From NCBI RefSeq assembly GCF_022180385.2, contig NZ_BQME02000002.1:2320501-2384500 (forward strand): a DNA stretch of 64,000 nt. The letters are read 5' to 3'. A program made the position numbers and the translations under genes. This document shows, piece by piece, positions 56,590-64,000 of the stretch. This DNA comes from Paenibacillus sp. L3-i20 (GTDB taxonomy: Bacteria > Bacillota > Bacilli > Paenibacillales > Paenibacillaceae). The notes beneath the pieces were generated by a model that was given only the letters and a program-made list of their open reading frames with translations, made no database searches and was not told the origin of the DNA. Each line of letters begins with the position of its first letter. Position 1 is the first letter of the stretch.

Positions 56590-57873
56590 ATGCACATTCA
56601 CACAATCAAGAGGGGAGATACATTGTGGGATCTCTCTCGGAAATTCGATGTTCCACTGGAGCATATTTTCGTTGCAAATGGCTTGTCGAATCAGAGTCCG
56701 CTTGTCATTGGTCAAGCCATCATTATTCCAACTTCTTCAGGAGGAGGCACACATACAGTTGCTGTAGGGGAAACTCTGTGGAAGATCGGTCAACGCTACG
56801 GTGTTTCTTTGCAAGAACTGGTTAAAGTCAATAAAATACATAATCCTGCACTCATTTATGCTGGACAAGTGCTTTCTATTCCGTTACCTCACAAGCCCAT
56901 TATTGAAGTGAATACCTATACAGAGAAATTTAATGATTATGGGGTTAATCTAATCAATGAAGTCGGCGATTACTTAACCTATCTCAGTCCTTTCAGTTAT
57001 CGCATTAGGCCTGATGGCTCGTTAATGCCTCTTGATGATACAGCTATCCTTCATGCTGGCATCGAAAAAAGAGCTGCTCCTATGATGGTCATTTCCAATT
57101 ACGAGGGCAGCAATTTCAGCCCGGAAATTGCACATATAGCAGTCGCCGATCTTAACATCCAAATTGTTATAATCGGAAATATCCTTACCGAGATGAAACA
57201 AAAAGGATATATGACACTTCATGTTGACTTTGAATATGTACCGCCAGAGGATAAGGAGTTATTCAACGCATTCCTCCAAAGACTTGTTAATACCCTCCAT
57301 TCATTTGGTTATCTCGTGTCATCTGCGTTAGCTCCTAAGCTAACGGCAGAGCAAGCAGGAACACTTTATGAAGCTCACGACTATGAGGCACAAGGGCGAA
57401 TTGTAGATTTTGTTATTCTAATGACCTATGAATGGGGCTGGTCAGGTGGACCGCCAAGAGCAGTTGCTCCACTTAACGAAGTAGTAAAAGTGTTAAATTA
57501 TGCACTTTCCGTTATTCCGCCGGGGAAAATAGTGTTGGGAATGCCGCTTTACGGATATGATTGGCCGCTGCCTTACGTTCAAGGCGGACAGTGGGCTCCC
57601 TCTATCAGTTCCTTTGAAGCGGTAAAACGTGCAGCGAAGTATGGTTCAACTATATTTTACGATGAGTCTTCACAATCTCCTTATTACAATTATTATGATG
57701 AAGAGGGTAAGCCACATGTTGTGTGGTTCGAGGACGCTCGAAGCGTGCAAGCCAAATACGATATTGTGAAAATGTTCAAGCTGCGAGGAGTTAGTTTCTG
57801 GGTACTTGGCGTTCCTTTCCCGCAAAACTGGTTTGTGTTAGGGGAGAACTTTACGATTAAGAAGCTAGTATGA
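56590..57873 (+). CDS. LysM/GH18 cell-wall hydrolase, SleL/YaaH-like
   Basis: Predicted N-acetylglucosaminidase of the spore-cortex type, 427 aa. Two LysM domains (HTIKRGDTLWDLSRKF, HTVAVGETLWKIGQRYG; residues about 1-98) bind peptidoglycan, and a GH18 TIM barrel follows with catalytic VDFEYVPPED (Asp213-Phe-Glu215). No signal peptide, like cortex-lytic YaaH and SleL proteins, which are delivered to the spore by other means. ATG follows GGAGGAG and lies just after the 65-bp repeats. Confidence 0.9.
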   Translation: MHIHTIKRGDTLWDLSRKFDVPLEHIFVANGLSNQSPLVIGQAIIIPTSSGGGTHTVAVGETLWKIGQRYGVSLQELVKVNKIHNPALIYAGQVLSIPLPHKPIIEVNTYTEKFNDYGVNLINEVGDYLTYLSPFSYRIRPDGSLMPLDDTAILHAGIEKRAAPMMVISNYEGSNFSPEIAHIAVADLNIQIVIIGNILTEMKQKGYMTLHVDFEYVPPEDKELFNAFLQRLVNTLHSFGYLVSSALAPKLTAEQAGTLYEAHDYEAQGRIVDFVILMTYEWGWSGGPPRAVAPLNEVVKVLNYALSVIPPGKIVLGMPLYGYDWPLPYVQGGQWAPSISSFEAVKRAAKYGSTIFYDESSQSPYYNYYDEEGKPHVVWFEDARSVQAKYDIVKMFKLRGVSFWVLGVPFPQNWFVLGENFTIKKLV

Positions 57874-57925
57874 TGACTTTAATTAACTCTACGATTAATA
57901 TGAGTCTTGCAATCATAAATTAAAG

Positions 57926-57965
57926 AGAGATCCGTTTATCCAAGTAAGGATGAATACGGATCTCT
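57926..57965 (+). terminator. Intrinsic terminator
   Basis: AGAGATCCGT (57926-57935) pairs with ACGGATCTCT (57956-57965), followed by TCTTAGTATT. It ends the LysM/GH18 gene. Confidence 0.75.
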
Positions 57966-58104
57966 TCTTAGTATTACAACTTTGGTGCGGATATCATTGC
58001 TTGTTCAAATTGATAACCAAAATTTGTGTTTACGATAAATGCACGGGGCACATCAGATATATTCCGTATCGAAATTGAAAAGTTCGGGCTGAAATTACCT
58101 TAAA

Positions 58105-58152
58105 AAAAGGACGAACCTGCCAACTTTAAAGTTGCACAGCGTTCGTCCTTTT
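58105..58152. terminator. Intrinsic terminator, bidirectional
   Basis: AAAAGGACGAAC (58105-58116) pairs with GTTCGTCCTTTT (58141-58152). On the minus strand a run of T follows, matching the end of the M56 peptidase gene at 58159. Confidence 0.85.
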
Positions 58153-58158
58153 CAACTC

Positions 58159-59007
58159 TTAGTAACAGCCAAATATGACAACACAACTTATTATATAGAT
58201 TGCAATTAATGAGATCATCAAAGGACTAAATGATAAGATCGGAACGCGAATGGCTTGATTCGGCTCAATTAAGCGGAGTAAGCGATAATTGATTGCTTTA
58301 TCAGCAAAGGCAACACCAACACCCTTATTTGTGCTCATTTTCGACCATTTTACTAACACTGTTGCAAGGTCAACGGGTGACCTCATATATTGAACAGCAA
58401 ATTGATCAGCTTCTAGTTCAATCCACACGTTAATATAATGCGAAAATCGCTTAAATATTGGGATAAAAGGAAAACTGCTTATCATCATTTTAACAAGTAG
58501 CATCCGAAGTGGATCATAATGTCGACAATGACTGTACTCATGAAGCAATATTGCAGAAATCTCTCGTTCCGAGAAGCTTGATAGCAATTGAGAAGAAATA
58601 ATTATTTTCGGAAATAAGAGACCCGATGTGACTGCTAATATGGAATTATGCCTAATGACAATAATCTCTTGATCCAAATGCTTATATTTACTATTAAGTT
58701 GTAGCGATAATTTCTCATGACGATTGGCGCATATGTACTTTTTCCATTTTCGTTCTAGTACAAGTTGTTTACATCCTGTAACTACCACCATTACGAGAGT
58801 GTATGCAATTAATACATTCAAACCAATCTTCGCCGCTGAATGCAAAAAAGTAAGTTCACTTAAAGCAGCTATACAATAATGTAATAATCCCCAAGATGAA
58901 TGAAAACCAAAGACCGCATGAAGAACATATATAATCATTTGGGCTCCAACAAATCCGCTAACTACAATCATAAGCAGAAAAATAATATGATGACTTTTAA
59001 GTTTCAT
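58159..59007 (-). CDS. M56 (BlaR1/MecR1-type) membrane metallopeptidase without sensor domain
   Basis: A 282-aa membrane protein with hydrophobic segments near residues 8-30, 45-80 and the C-terminus. The zinc motif is LLHEYSHCRHYD (HExxH, about residues 156-160), with ELEAD downstream. It ends right after the last membrane helix, so the extracellular penicillin-binding sensor domain of BlaR1 is absent. It follows and overlaps blaI-like gene by 11 nt. ATG 59007 is preferred; GTG 59016 is possible. It presumably inactivates the repressor on an unknown signal. Confidence 0.85.
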   Translation of the reverse strand: MKLKSHHIIFLLMIVVSGFVGAQMIIYVLHAVFGFHSSWGLLHYCIAALSELTFLHSAAKIGLNVLIAYTLVMVVVTGCKQLVLERKWKKYICANRHEKLSLQLNSKYKHLDQEIIVIRHNSILAVTSGLLFPKIIISSQLLSSFSEREISAILLHEYSHCRHYDPLRMLLVKMMISSFPFIPIFKRFSHYINVWIELEADQFAVQYMRSPVDLATVLVKWSKMSTNKGVGVAFADKAINYRLLRLIEPNQAIRVPILSFSPLMISLIAIYIISCVVIFGCY

Positions 59008-59428
59008 CTTTGTCACGCTTCCACTGATTTATTCGCTCTTCCATCAATCGCATTAACTCCGGATCCGTTTGTTCAAATGCGTCAAAAAAATGATTAACGA
59101 CCATTTGTCCATATTCCTGAACCAGCTCTTCCGTTACGATTTTTGTCTGCTCATTAACAAATTGTTCTTTACTCTGTACAGGCGCAAAACTACTCGTTTT
59201 ATTTCTACCTTTTCCTAAAGAAGTTTTCGTTAAATGCCCCTTTTCAACAAGGCGATTCAGCACGGTCATGACTGTATTAAATGATAGTTCTTCAGTAAGC
59301 AAAGATTGAACCTTCTTAATGGATACTTCTTCACTTTCACTCCAAACAATCGCCATTATTTGAGCTTCCAGTGAACCAAAAAACCGATTTAATCCTTCTT
59401 CATTTATTTTCATTCGATGTATCTTCAT
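58997..59428 (-). CDS. BlaI/MecI-family repressor
   Basis: A 143-aa winged-helix repressor: FFGSLEAQIMAIVWSESE, then VQSLLTEELSFNTVMTVLNR and LVEKGHLTKTS. ATG follows AAGGAG. The matching operator ACTACA-N3-TGTARK lies 67 nt upstream, and similar sites precede two other genes to the right, so it probably autoregulates and controls a small regulon. No beta-lactamase is in the window. Confidence 0.92.
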   Translation of the reverse strand: MKIHRMKINEEGLNRFFGSLEAQIMAIVWSESEEVSIKKVQSLLTEELSFNTVMTVLNRLVEKGHLTKTSLGKGRNKTSSFAPVQSKEQFVNEQTKIVTEELVQEYGQMVVNHFFDAFEQTDPELMRLMEERINQWKRDKDET

Positions 59429-59494
59429 ACTAGCAACTCCTTCTCAACCACACATACTACTTAAAAAGCAGAAGGGAAACTTCACACCTATGCT

Positions 59495-59509
59495 CTTACA
59501 AATTGTAGT
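59495..59509. promoter_or_regulatory. BlaI-type operator upstream of the repressor gene
   Basis: On the minus strand ACTACAATTTGTAAG, matching ACTACA-N3-TGTAGT with two mismatches in the last half. It lies 67 nt before the repressor start. Confidence 0.6.
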
Positions 59510-59540
59510 TGTTTTTGGGAACATGAGTCAAGAAGAGCGG

Positions 59541-60455
59541 TTATCCAGCCATCACTATCCCTTTATTCGCAATTTGAGTCCAGTTCAATCCAGAATCGTT
59601 GCTAATGAAAACATCCTTATTGGAAGTAGCATACGCAATTTCATTGCTCTGTATCGGGTTTTGTGCGATATATACAATTACACTGTCTGAATCATCTGAT
59701 GGAATCGAAACTTTTATTAATGAATCTCCCTTCTGATGATGCAAAGTCCCACTTCCTCCGATAAACAAATCCCCTTCCTTGCCAAATGCTATTGCAGTTA
59801 CTTCTAAATTCAAATCGAGCTTTTGAAATTGATCACCATAATCGTTCGATAAGTAAACACCATCATTTGTCCCAACTGCGACCGTCCCTGCGTTAGTAGG
59901 ATGGGCAGATATGGAAGATACTGCGCTACCCACACCGTTTATATTACTTTTCCTCCAAGACTTTGTTTCGTCCTCTGTTACATACAAACCGGATTCTTTC
60001 ATTCTCTCATTAGGTCTATTGTTAATAACGTATATTGCATGTGAATAATATCCAACTGCCATCCCGTGAAAGTCTTCAACTCCGTACAAATCTAACATTT
60101 CGAGAGTTTCACCATAGTCATTGCTTTTCACAATACCTAATGGATTTCTGAGCTTAGATCCAAACTCTGGGTGACCACTGCTATAGAAACCGTTATCTGT
60201 CATATTGAAACCCATGTAATCATGCTTTTTACCACTTAGCGTCTTCCAACGTCCTTCTGAATAACTGACTAACCCTTCGTGAGCAGGGATTAATAATTGA
60301 GATCCGTCATTTGTAAATCCTAGTCCATGCACATGCGTCAAAGTAATATTGCTCTCTTTTGAAGATTTGTTGACTGAAACAAGTACAACGACGGTAACGA
60401 TAACTAATACTGAAACTACTAACGCCCATAACTTTTTATTTGAACTTTTTCTCAT
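59541..60455 (-). CDS. BNR/sortilin-repeat-like exported protein (F510_1955-type)
   Basis: A 304-aa protein with an N-terminal membrane anchor (LWALVVSVLVIVTVVVLV) and beta-propeller repeats of the BNR type (SNDYGETLEML, SNDYGDQFQKL, SNDSGLNWTQ). It opens with THVHGLGF, a feature of propellers near metal or stress genes. An operator at 60524-60538, 69 nt upstream of the start, suggests control by the BlaI-type repressor. No enzymatic residues can be confirmed. Confidence 0.75.
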   Translation of the reverse strand: MRKSSNKKLWALVVSVLVIVTVVVLVSVNKSSKESNITLTHVHGLGFTNDGSQLLIPAHEGLVSYSEGRWKTLSGKKHDYMGFNMTDNGFYSSGHPEFGSKLRNPLGIVKSNDYGETLEMLDLYGVEDFHGMAVGYYSHAIYVINNRPNERMKESGLYVTEDETKSWRKSNINGVGSAVSSISAHPTNAGTVAVGTNDGVYLSNDYGDQFQKLDLNLEVTAIAFGKEGDLFIGGSGTLHHQKGDSLIKVSIPSDDSDSVIVYIAQNPIQSNEIAYATSNKDVFISNDSGLNWTQIANKGIVMAG

Positions 60456-60523
60456 AATAGATCCTTTCTATTTCCAATATAGTTCACCCAACTATTCGCT
60501 TTATGTTTCGATTGACACATTAC

Positions 60524-60538
60524 ACTACATATTGTAGT
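60524..60538. promoter_or_regulatory. BlaI-type operator upstream of the BNR-like gene
   Basis: ACTACATATTGTAGT is a perfect 6-3-6 palindrome, the best of the three sites in this region. Confidence 0.72.
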
Positions 60539-60634
60539 ACAAAAACTTCGTTCAGGTCAAAGGAATAATTCTCTACCATTTGTGAGAGAAAAAACATGCG
60601 CACCAGCAGCGCCTATACTCGTGAAAACAAAAAA

Positions 60635-60672
60635 AGAACAAGCTCTTATCTCGCGAAAGATTAGCTTGTTCT
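60635..60672 (-). terminator. Intrinsic terminator of the NlpC/P60 gene
   Basis: AGAACAAGCT (60635-60644) pairs exactly with AGCTTGTTCT (60663-60672). On the minus strand it is followed by TTTTTTTG. Confidence 0.88.
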
Positions 60673-60683
60673 CTTATATTCAT

Positions 60684-61154
60684 TTAATGCTCTTTATTCG
60701 TCATATCTGCATATACTTCCTCAGATATTACTCGACGAGCCGTTACATACCTTTTTGCATAATAATCTTCAGATAGTTTGCTGATGCGCACACCTTTACT
60801 GCTAGAGGAATGAGCAAACTTTCCGTCACCTACGTATATACCAGCATGTGAGATATCTCGGCCATTTGTATTGAAAAATACTAGATCACCATGCTTCAAA
60901 TCTGCTTGATCTACCTTCGTTCCTTCTTTAGCTTGATCCTTTGATGTTCTTGGGAGATCCACGTTATATTGATCAAATATGTACAAAATAAATCCAGAGC
61001 AATCAAAACCGGCAACAGTCGTCCCACCCCATTTGTATGGTGTTCCAACTACTTCATCGACAGCATGTTTAACTTTCATCCCATCTGCAAACATACTGCC
61101 TGCAAATGTAAAAAACATTACCCCTACCAATAATGATGCAAAAATCTTCTTCAA
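60684..61154 (-). CDS. Secreted NlpC/P60 peptidoglycan endopeptidase
   Basis: A 156-aa exported cysteine peptidase cleaving cell-wall peptides. Signal peptide about 1-24 (FASLLVGVMFFTFAGSMFAD). The catalytic triad is visible as Cys52 (GFDCSGF), His103 (ISHAGIYVG) and His115 (FAHSSSS). The start is TTG 61154 with GGGAGA upstream. The leader holds a c-di-AMP riboswitch and a BlaI-type operator, so two cell-wall-related signals appear to control it. Confidence 0.93.
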   Translation of the reverse strand: MKKIFASLLVGVMFFTFAGSMFADGMKVKHAVDEVVGTPYKWGGTTVAGFDCSGFILYIFDQYNVDLPRTSKDQAKEGTKVDQADLKHGDLVFFNTNGRDISHAGIYVGDGKFAHSSSSKGVRISKLSEDYYAKRYVTARRVISEEVYADMTNKEH

Positions 61155-61164
61155 AAAAAACGTT

Positions 61165-61284
61165 CTCCCTTCGATGCCTACGAGGTTAGCTAAGGGTTCG
61201 GAAGAAGGTTTCCCTATAATCTTTGACGTTCAGATTAATTCACCCAAGTGGATCCCCCGTTTCCTGAATCGGAATTCGGCCACA
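61165..61284 (-). ncRNA. Cyclic di-AMP (ydaO-yuaA) riboswitch
   Basis: On the minus strand the leader contains GGAAACGGGGGATCC, TTGGGTGAATTAATC, TATAGGGAAACC and CCGAACCCTTAGCTAACCTC, the conserved blocks of this class in the right order, ending in CATCGAAGGGAGA. It lies directly before the NlpC/P60 start. The final aptamer strand includes the ribosome-binding sequence, so translation may be controlled. Riboswitches of this class usually turn wall-hydrolase genes off at high c-di-AMP. Confidence 0.88.
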
Positions 61285-61308
61285 TATAATTTTTATTACT
61301 TCGTTTAT

Positions 61309-61323
61309 ACTACACTATATAGT
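61309..61323. promoter_or_regulatory. BlaI-type operator upstream of the NlpC/P60 gene
   Basis: ACTACACTATATAGT, differing from ACTACA-N3-TGTAGT at a single base. It overlaps a TATA-rich presumed -10 region on the minus strand, 25 nt upstream of the aptamer. Confidence 0.6.
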
Positions 61324-61466
61324 TCTTTTTTCTCTACCCAAATCCTACCTTTTAAACATTAAAAAAAATTAATATCAATAATGTTAAATGAATTATTGAA
61401 TTAGAAGGATTCACCTAAGAGTTAAGTTTTCAAATTCCTTTATTATATAGTAGAAGAACAAAAAAA

Positions 61467-61502
61467 CTGCCTCACAAATAGATTCCTCTACTTGTGAAAC
61501 AG
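61467..61502 (-). terminator. Intrinsic terminator of the nitroreductase gene
   Basis: On the minus strand CTG-TTTCACAA pairs with TTGTGAGG-CAG, followed by seven T. It lies about 40 nt past the stop codon. The 61324-61460 stretch beyond it is AT-rich with no gene. Confidence 0.7.
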
Positions 61503-61543
61503 CCCTCAATCAGACTCTATTATTTAGTTTCCTAAATAGCCAC

Positions 61544-62170
61544 TTAACTTTCAAGCCAAAGCGTTTTGTTCTCAACCGGCGTACGCTGTGCAGCTAGAGC
61601 TTTCATATCGGGATATCCTAAATAAATAAAACCTACGATCTCCTCGTCTGCTCTCAGTTCAAATGTATCCTTCATGAGTGGGTCGAACATTGGTGCTCCC
61701 GAACGCCAAATTGCACCTAAACCATATGCATGTGCGGCAAGCAAAAGATTTTGCACAGCAGCTTGTGTTGCTGCAAGCTCCTCTGCGTACACTGCTCTTG
61801 GATCATCAGCAGGTGAACAGATTGCTGCAATAACAACAGGCGCACGATATGCTTTTGATCGTTCCTTCTTCAATCGATCCTCTAACTCGTTTCCTTCAAT
61901 TCCAGAAGAAGCTGCTGTTACACGGGCATAACCTTCACCCAGCTTTGATCTACCTTCCCCGGTCATAACAACAAATCGCCAAGGCTGCGTATTATGATGG
62001 CTAGGCGCCCAAGATGCTGATAGAAGCAAGTCTTCAATAATTTCCCGCTCAACTGGATCACTCTTGACTCTGCCAATTGTTCTACGCTCACGAATGGCTT
62101 CCAAAACACCAACTTCGATAGCTTGGCGTCTTAAATTTGCTACATTCGATACTTTTGTCACGATCAACAT
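61544..62170 (-). CDS. Nitroreductase family protein
   Basis: FMN-dependent oxidoreductase of 208 aa. VLEAIRERRTIGRV and SASWAPSHHNTQPWRFVVM form the FMN-binding region, and LGAIWRSGAPMF and GFIYLGYPD are typical further on. Ribosome-binding sequence before ATG 62170 is weak; GTG 62161 is an alternative. Substrate unknown. Confidence 0.9.
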   Translation of the reverse strand: MLIVTKVSNVANLRRQAIEVGVLEAIRERRTIGRVKSDPVEREIIEDLLLSASWAPSHHNTQPWRFVVMTGEGRSKLGEGYARVTAASSGIEGNELEDRLKKERSKAYRAPVVIAAICSPADDPRAVYAEELAATQAAVQNLLLAAHAYGLGAIWRSGAPMFDPLMKDTFELRADEEIVGFIYLGYPDMKALAAQRTPVENKTLWLES

Positions 62171-62223
62171 CTCACTTTCATCTATATTAGTTCAGCCTGC
62201 TAGCTTACACTAGCAGCTTAGCA

Positions 62224-63198
62224 TTACTTCTTTTGAAATAAATATTGATATTCCCCGTAGCCTTCCTCTTCCAACTTGTTCTCAGGCACGAACCGTAAAG
62301 AAGCAGAATTGATACAATAACGAAGACCAGTCGGCTGTGGTCCATCATCGAATACATGACCTAGATGTGAATCCCCTTCTTGGCTTCTCACTTCTACTCT
62401 TACCATGAAATGGCTCGTATCCGTATGCTCGACAATCGTTGATTTCTGTAGTGGTTTCGTAAAACTCGGCCAGCCGCATCCAGCATCATATTTATCCAGT
62501 GAGCTAAAGAGTGGTTCACCTGAGACGATTTCGACATAAATGCCGTCTTCCGTATGATCCCAATATTCTCCAGTAAATGGTCGCTCCGTACCATTGTTTT
62601 GCGTTACCTCATATTGAATGGGTGTTAGTTTTCTCTTAAGATCTGCGACATCCTTCTGTACTTTCCAGTGACCTGCAATAAAGGAGTCTCGTCCTGAGCC
62701 TTTACGGTACATTTTGTAACGATATGGATTTTTTTTGTGATAATCCTGATGATATTCCTCTGCCTCATAAAATAGGCCAGCTTGTTCGATTTCTGTTACT
62801 ATCGGTCCGTCGAATCGTCCACTTTCTTGAAGCTCCCGCTTAGACGCCTCTGCCGCTAAACGCTGATCCTCCGTATAATAGTAGATTCCAGGTCGGTAAG
62901 AATTGCCCCGATCATGGAACTGTCCACCTGCATCTGTAGGATCGATCTGCCGCCAAAAAATATCGAGCAACTTTTCATAAGGAAAAATAGTTTCGTCATA
63001 CGTAATCTGTACTGCTTCTGTATGTCCTGTCGTGTGTGAGCACACTTCTTCGTAAGTTGGGTTAACAGTATGTCCACCTGTATAACCGGATACGATTGAT
63101 ATAATTCCCGGCATTTCCTCAAATGGGGTGACCATACACCAGAAGCAGCCACCTGCGAACATCGCTAATGATTTATTCGATAACGGCTGTTGTTCCAT
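62224..63198 (-). CDS. msrAB: Fused methionine sulfoxide reductase A/B
   Basis: Repairs both diastereomers of oxidised methionine, 324 aa. MsrA domain with nucleophile Cys18 in AGGCFWCM; MsrB domain with the [19 protein letters not shown] and [11 protein letters not shown] motifs (Cys295). ATG 63198 is chosen over the 63249 in-frame codon because GAGAGG precedes it and MsrA begins there. Fusion order A-B is common in Firmicutes. Confidence 0.95.
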   Translation of the reverse strand: MEQQPLSNKSLAMFAGGCFWCMVTPFEEMPGIISIVSGYTGGHTVNPTYEEVCSHTTGHTEAVQITYDETIFPYEKLLDIFWRQIDPTDAGGQFHDRGNSYRPGIYYYTEDQRLAAEASKRELQESGRFDGPIVTEIEQAGLFYEAEEYHQDYHKKNPYRYKMYRKGSGRDSFIAGHWKVQKDVADLKRKLTPIQYEVTQNNGTERPFTGEYWDHTEDGIYVEIVSGEPLFSSLDKYDAGCGWPSFTKPLQKSTIVEHTDTSHFMVRVEVRSQEGDSHLGHVFDDGPQPTGLRYCINSASLRFVPENKLEEEGYGEYQYLFQKK

Positions 63199-63521
63199 AA
63201 CAACCATCCTCTCTAAGCTTTGATAGTGATTCTTATTCCTATTATACATGACTTGAAGTGTGCTTCACAAAGTTGTATGCGTTATCATTTCTAATATGTT
63301 TCTATGAGGAGGCGACATCAGTTAACCCCTTTGTTACAATAAGGTTACATCCGCAACCTTTCTGCCCTATTTGTGCGTTAGAGTAAGTGGTCAAGCACTT
63401 GTTTTCATTGGTTATTCTTATTCGTATATAGTTAGCCGCTTCGCGTATAGGACCTCCACTTTCAGTTCGTTCACCCATACTTATAACAATAATAACTAGC
63501 AATAGAGGTGAATGAATAACG
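63199..63521. other. Gene-free intergenic stretch
   Basis: Divergent leader region between msrAB and the coiled-coil membrane protein. I see no convincing gene, repeat or terminator in it. Confidence 0.4.
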
Positions 63522-63953
63522 ATGAATGATACTAATATCGAACACGCAACATCTGGCAGACAAACTGCTAACACTCGCAAAAAGAGAAACTCGACAGCTT
63601 TTCTCGTTTTCTTAAGCATTTGGATTCTTTTAATTGGCGGTGGAATCTTCGGTGCCAAATTATACACAGATCGAATGCAGCAAGAGATTACTGCTGATGT
63701 AGAGAAGCAAACGGCAGCACAAATTGCGATTATGCAAAAGTCTTACGATGAACGCCTTACCAAGCTCGAAACAAGCTATAAAACGGAAATGACTGAGCTT
63801 AAAGGAAAAGTTGACGCGTTGAACGAACTGTTAACCTTCACAAAAGATAATGCAGATACAAAAACGGACAACAGCAATAAACTGTATACGCAATTAAATG
63901 AAGTGAAGAAACAATTGGATGAACTGAAAAAAAGCTTGGACGTCCTTAAATGA
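63522..63953 (+). CDS. Membrane protein with coiled coil, unknown function
   Basis: A 143-aa protein: basic N-terminus, one transmembrane helix (FLVFLSIWILLIGGGIFGA, about 28-46), then a heptad-rich coiled coil to the C-terminus (KLETSYKTEMTELKGKVDAL, VKKQLDELKKSL). GAGGTG lies 11 nt before ATG. Its stop overlaps the ATG of the next gene (ATGA). Not recognised; a scaffold or envelope role is possible. Confidence 0.7.
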   Translation: MNDTNIEHATSGRQTANTRKKRNSTAFLVFLSIWILLIGGGIFGAKLYTDRMQQEITADVEKQTAAQIAIMQKSYDERLTKLETSYKTEMTELKGKVDALNELLTFTKDNADTKTDNSNKLYTQLNEVKKQLDELKKSLDVLK

Positions 63954-64000
63954 AAATAACTGTAAAAACGTTAAATCGTACTGCATTACTGGCTATAGCG
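63950..64000 (+). CDS. Start of next gene, cut by the window edge
   Basis: ATG 63950 overlaps the previous stop by 4 nt, and 17 codons are visible (MKITVKTLNRTALLAIA), a basic then hydrophobic start compatible with a signal peptide. Too short to identify. Confidence 0.5.
   Translation, partial: MKITVKTLNRTALLAIA

Noticed and set aside
63302-63667. 121-codon minus-strand ORF
   Set aside because: It is antisense to the coiled-coil membrane protein and has no ribosome site or recognisable domain.

Overview
The window looks like chromosomal DNA from a Paenibacillus-like endospore-forming member of the Bacillales. The evidence is a Bacillus-order purine operon (purEKBCSQLFMNHD) behind a PurR site and a guanine riboswitch, a GerA-type germinant receptor operon, a LysM/GH18 spore-cortex-type hydrolase, a YerC repressor, a DUF3048 lipoprotein, a SARP-type response regulator, and an alveolysin-like cholesterol-dependent cytolysin. 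I saw no rRNA, tRNA or CRISPR array.

Layout: 0-4.1 kb holds a very large hybrid sensor kinase, cut by the left edge, with its REC-BTAD regulator. A decayed SLH-domain gene follows. 4.6-8.5 kb is a LysR / DASS-transporter / phosphoglycerate-mutase-like module. 8.7-23.45 kb is accessory DNA. It carries a nitrite cassette (nirB-nirD-nirC) beside IS3 debris, a secreted cytolysin, and an 8.6-kb element. That element has a large serine recombinase, a tandem set of excisionase-type proteins, a putative Rep with iterons, a tyrosine recombinase and a type II restriction-modification pair. 23.4-42.3 kb is mostly housekeeping: rlmD, a lipid kinase, CbiX, YerC, Pit/DUF47, DUF3048, gerKB-KA-KC, a hydrolase, a two-component system, a lipoprotein and a polysaccharide deacetylase. 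42.4-56.3 kb is the purine operon on the minus strand. 56.4-64 kb carries a cell-wall hydrolase behind 65-bp tandem repeats, a BlaI/short-BlaR1 regulon with an NlpC/P60 enzyme under a c-di-AMP riboswitch, a nitroreductase, MsrAB, and a small membrane coiled-coil protein.

The most interesting observation is at the 3' end of rlmD. Its last codons contain the motif CTCCACATGT (plus strand; minus strand encodes His-Val-Glu). The same motif, followed in frame by an rlmD-like C-terminal tail and a stop, recurs without a gene body at about 14.87, 13.06 and 8.95 kb. The simplest reading is repeated site-specific integration into the 3' end of rlmD, each event supplying a new tail and pushing the old one outward. 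This would have stacked three cassettes: the recombinase/Rep/R-M element, the cytolysin, and the nitrite genes. Only the cassette next to rlmD still carries an integrase. Integration at the 14.87/23.44-kb pair is well supported; the two outer boundaries are inferred from motif, reading frame and tail similarity.

Other items worth attention are a cytolysin whose undecapeptide cysteine is alanine, a four-iteron putative origin behind the Rep-like gene, an R-M pair bracketed by a duplicated recombinase 3' end, a Ser/Thr/Ala hexanucleotide-repeat insertion inside RlmD, and a three-operator BlaI-type regulon lacking any beta-lactamase.
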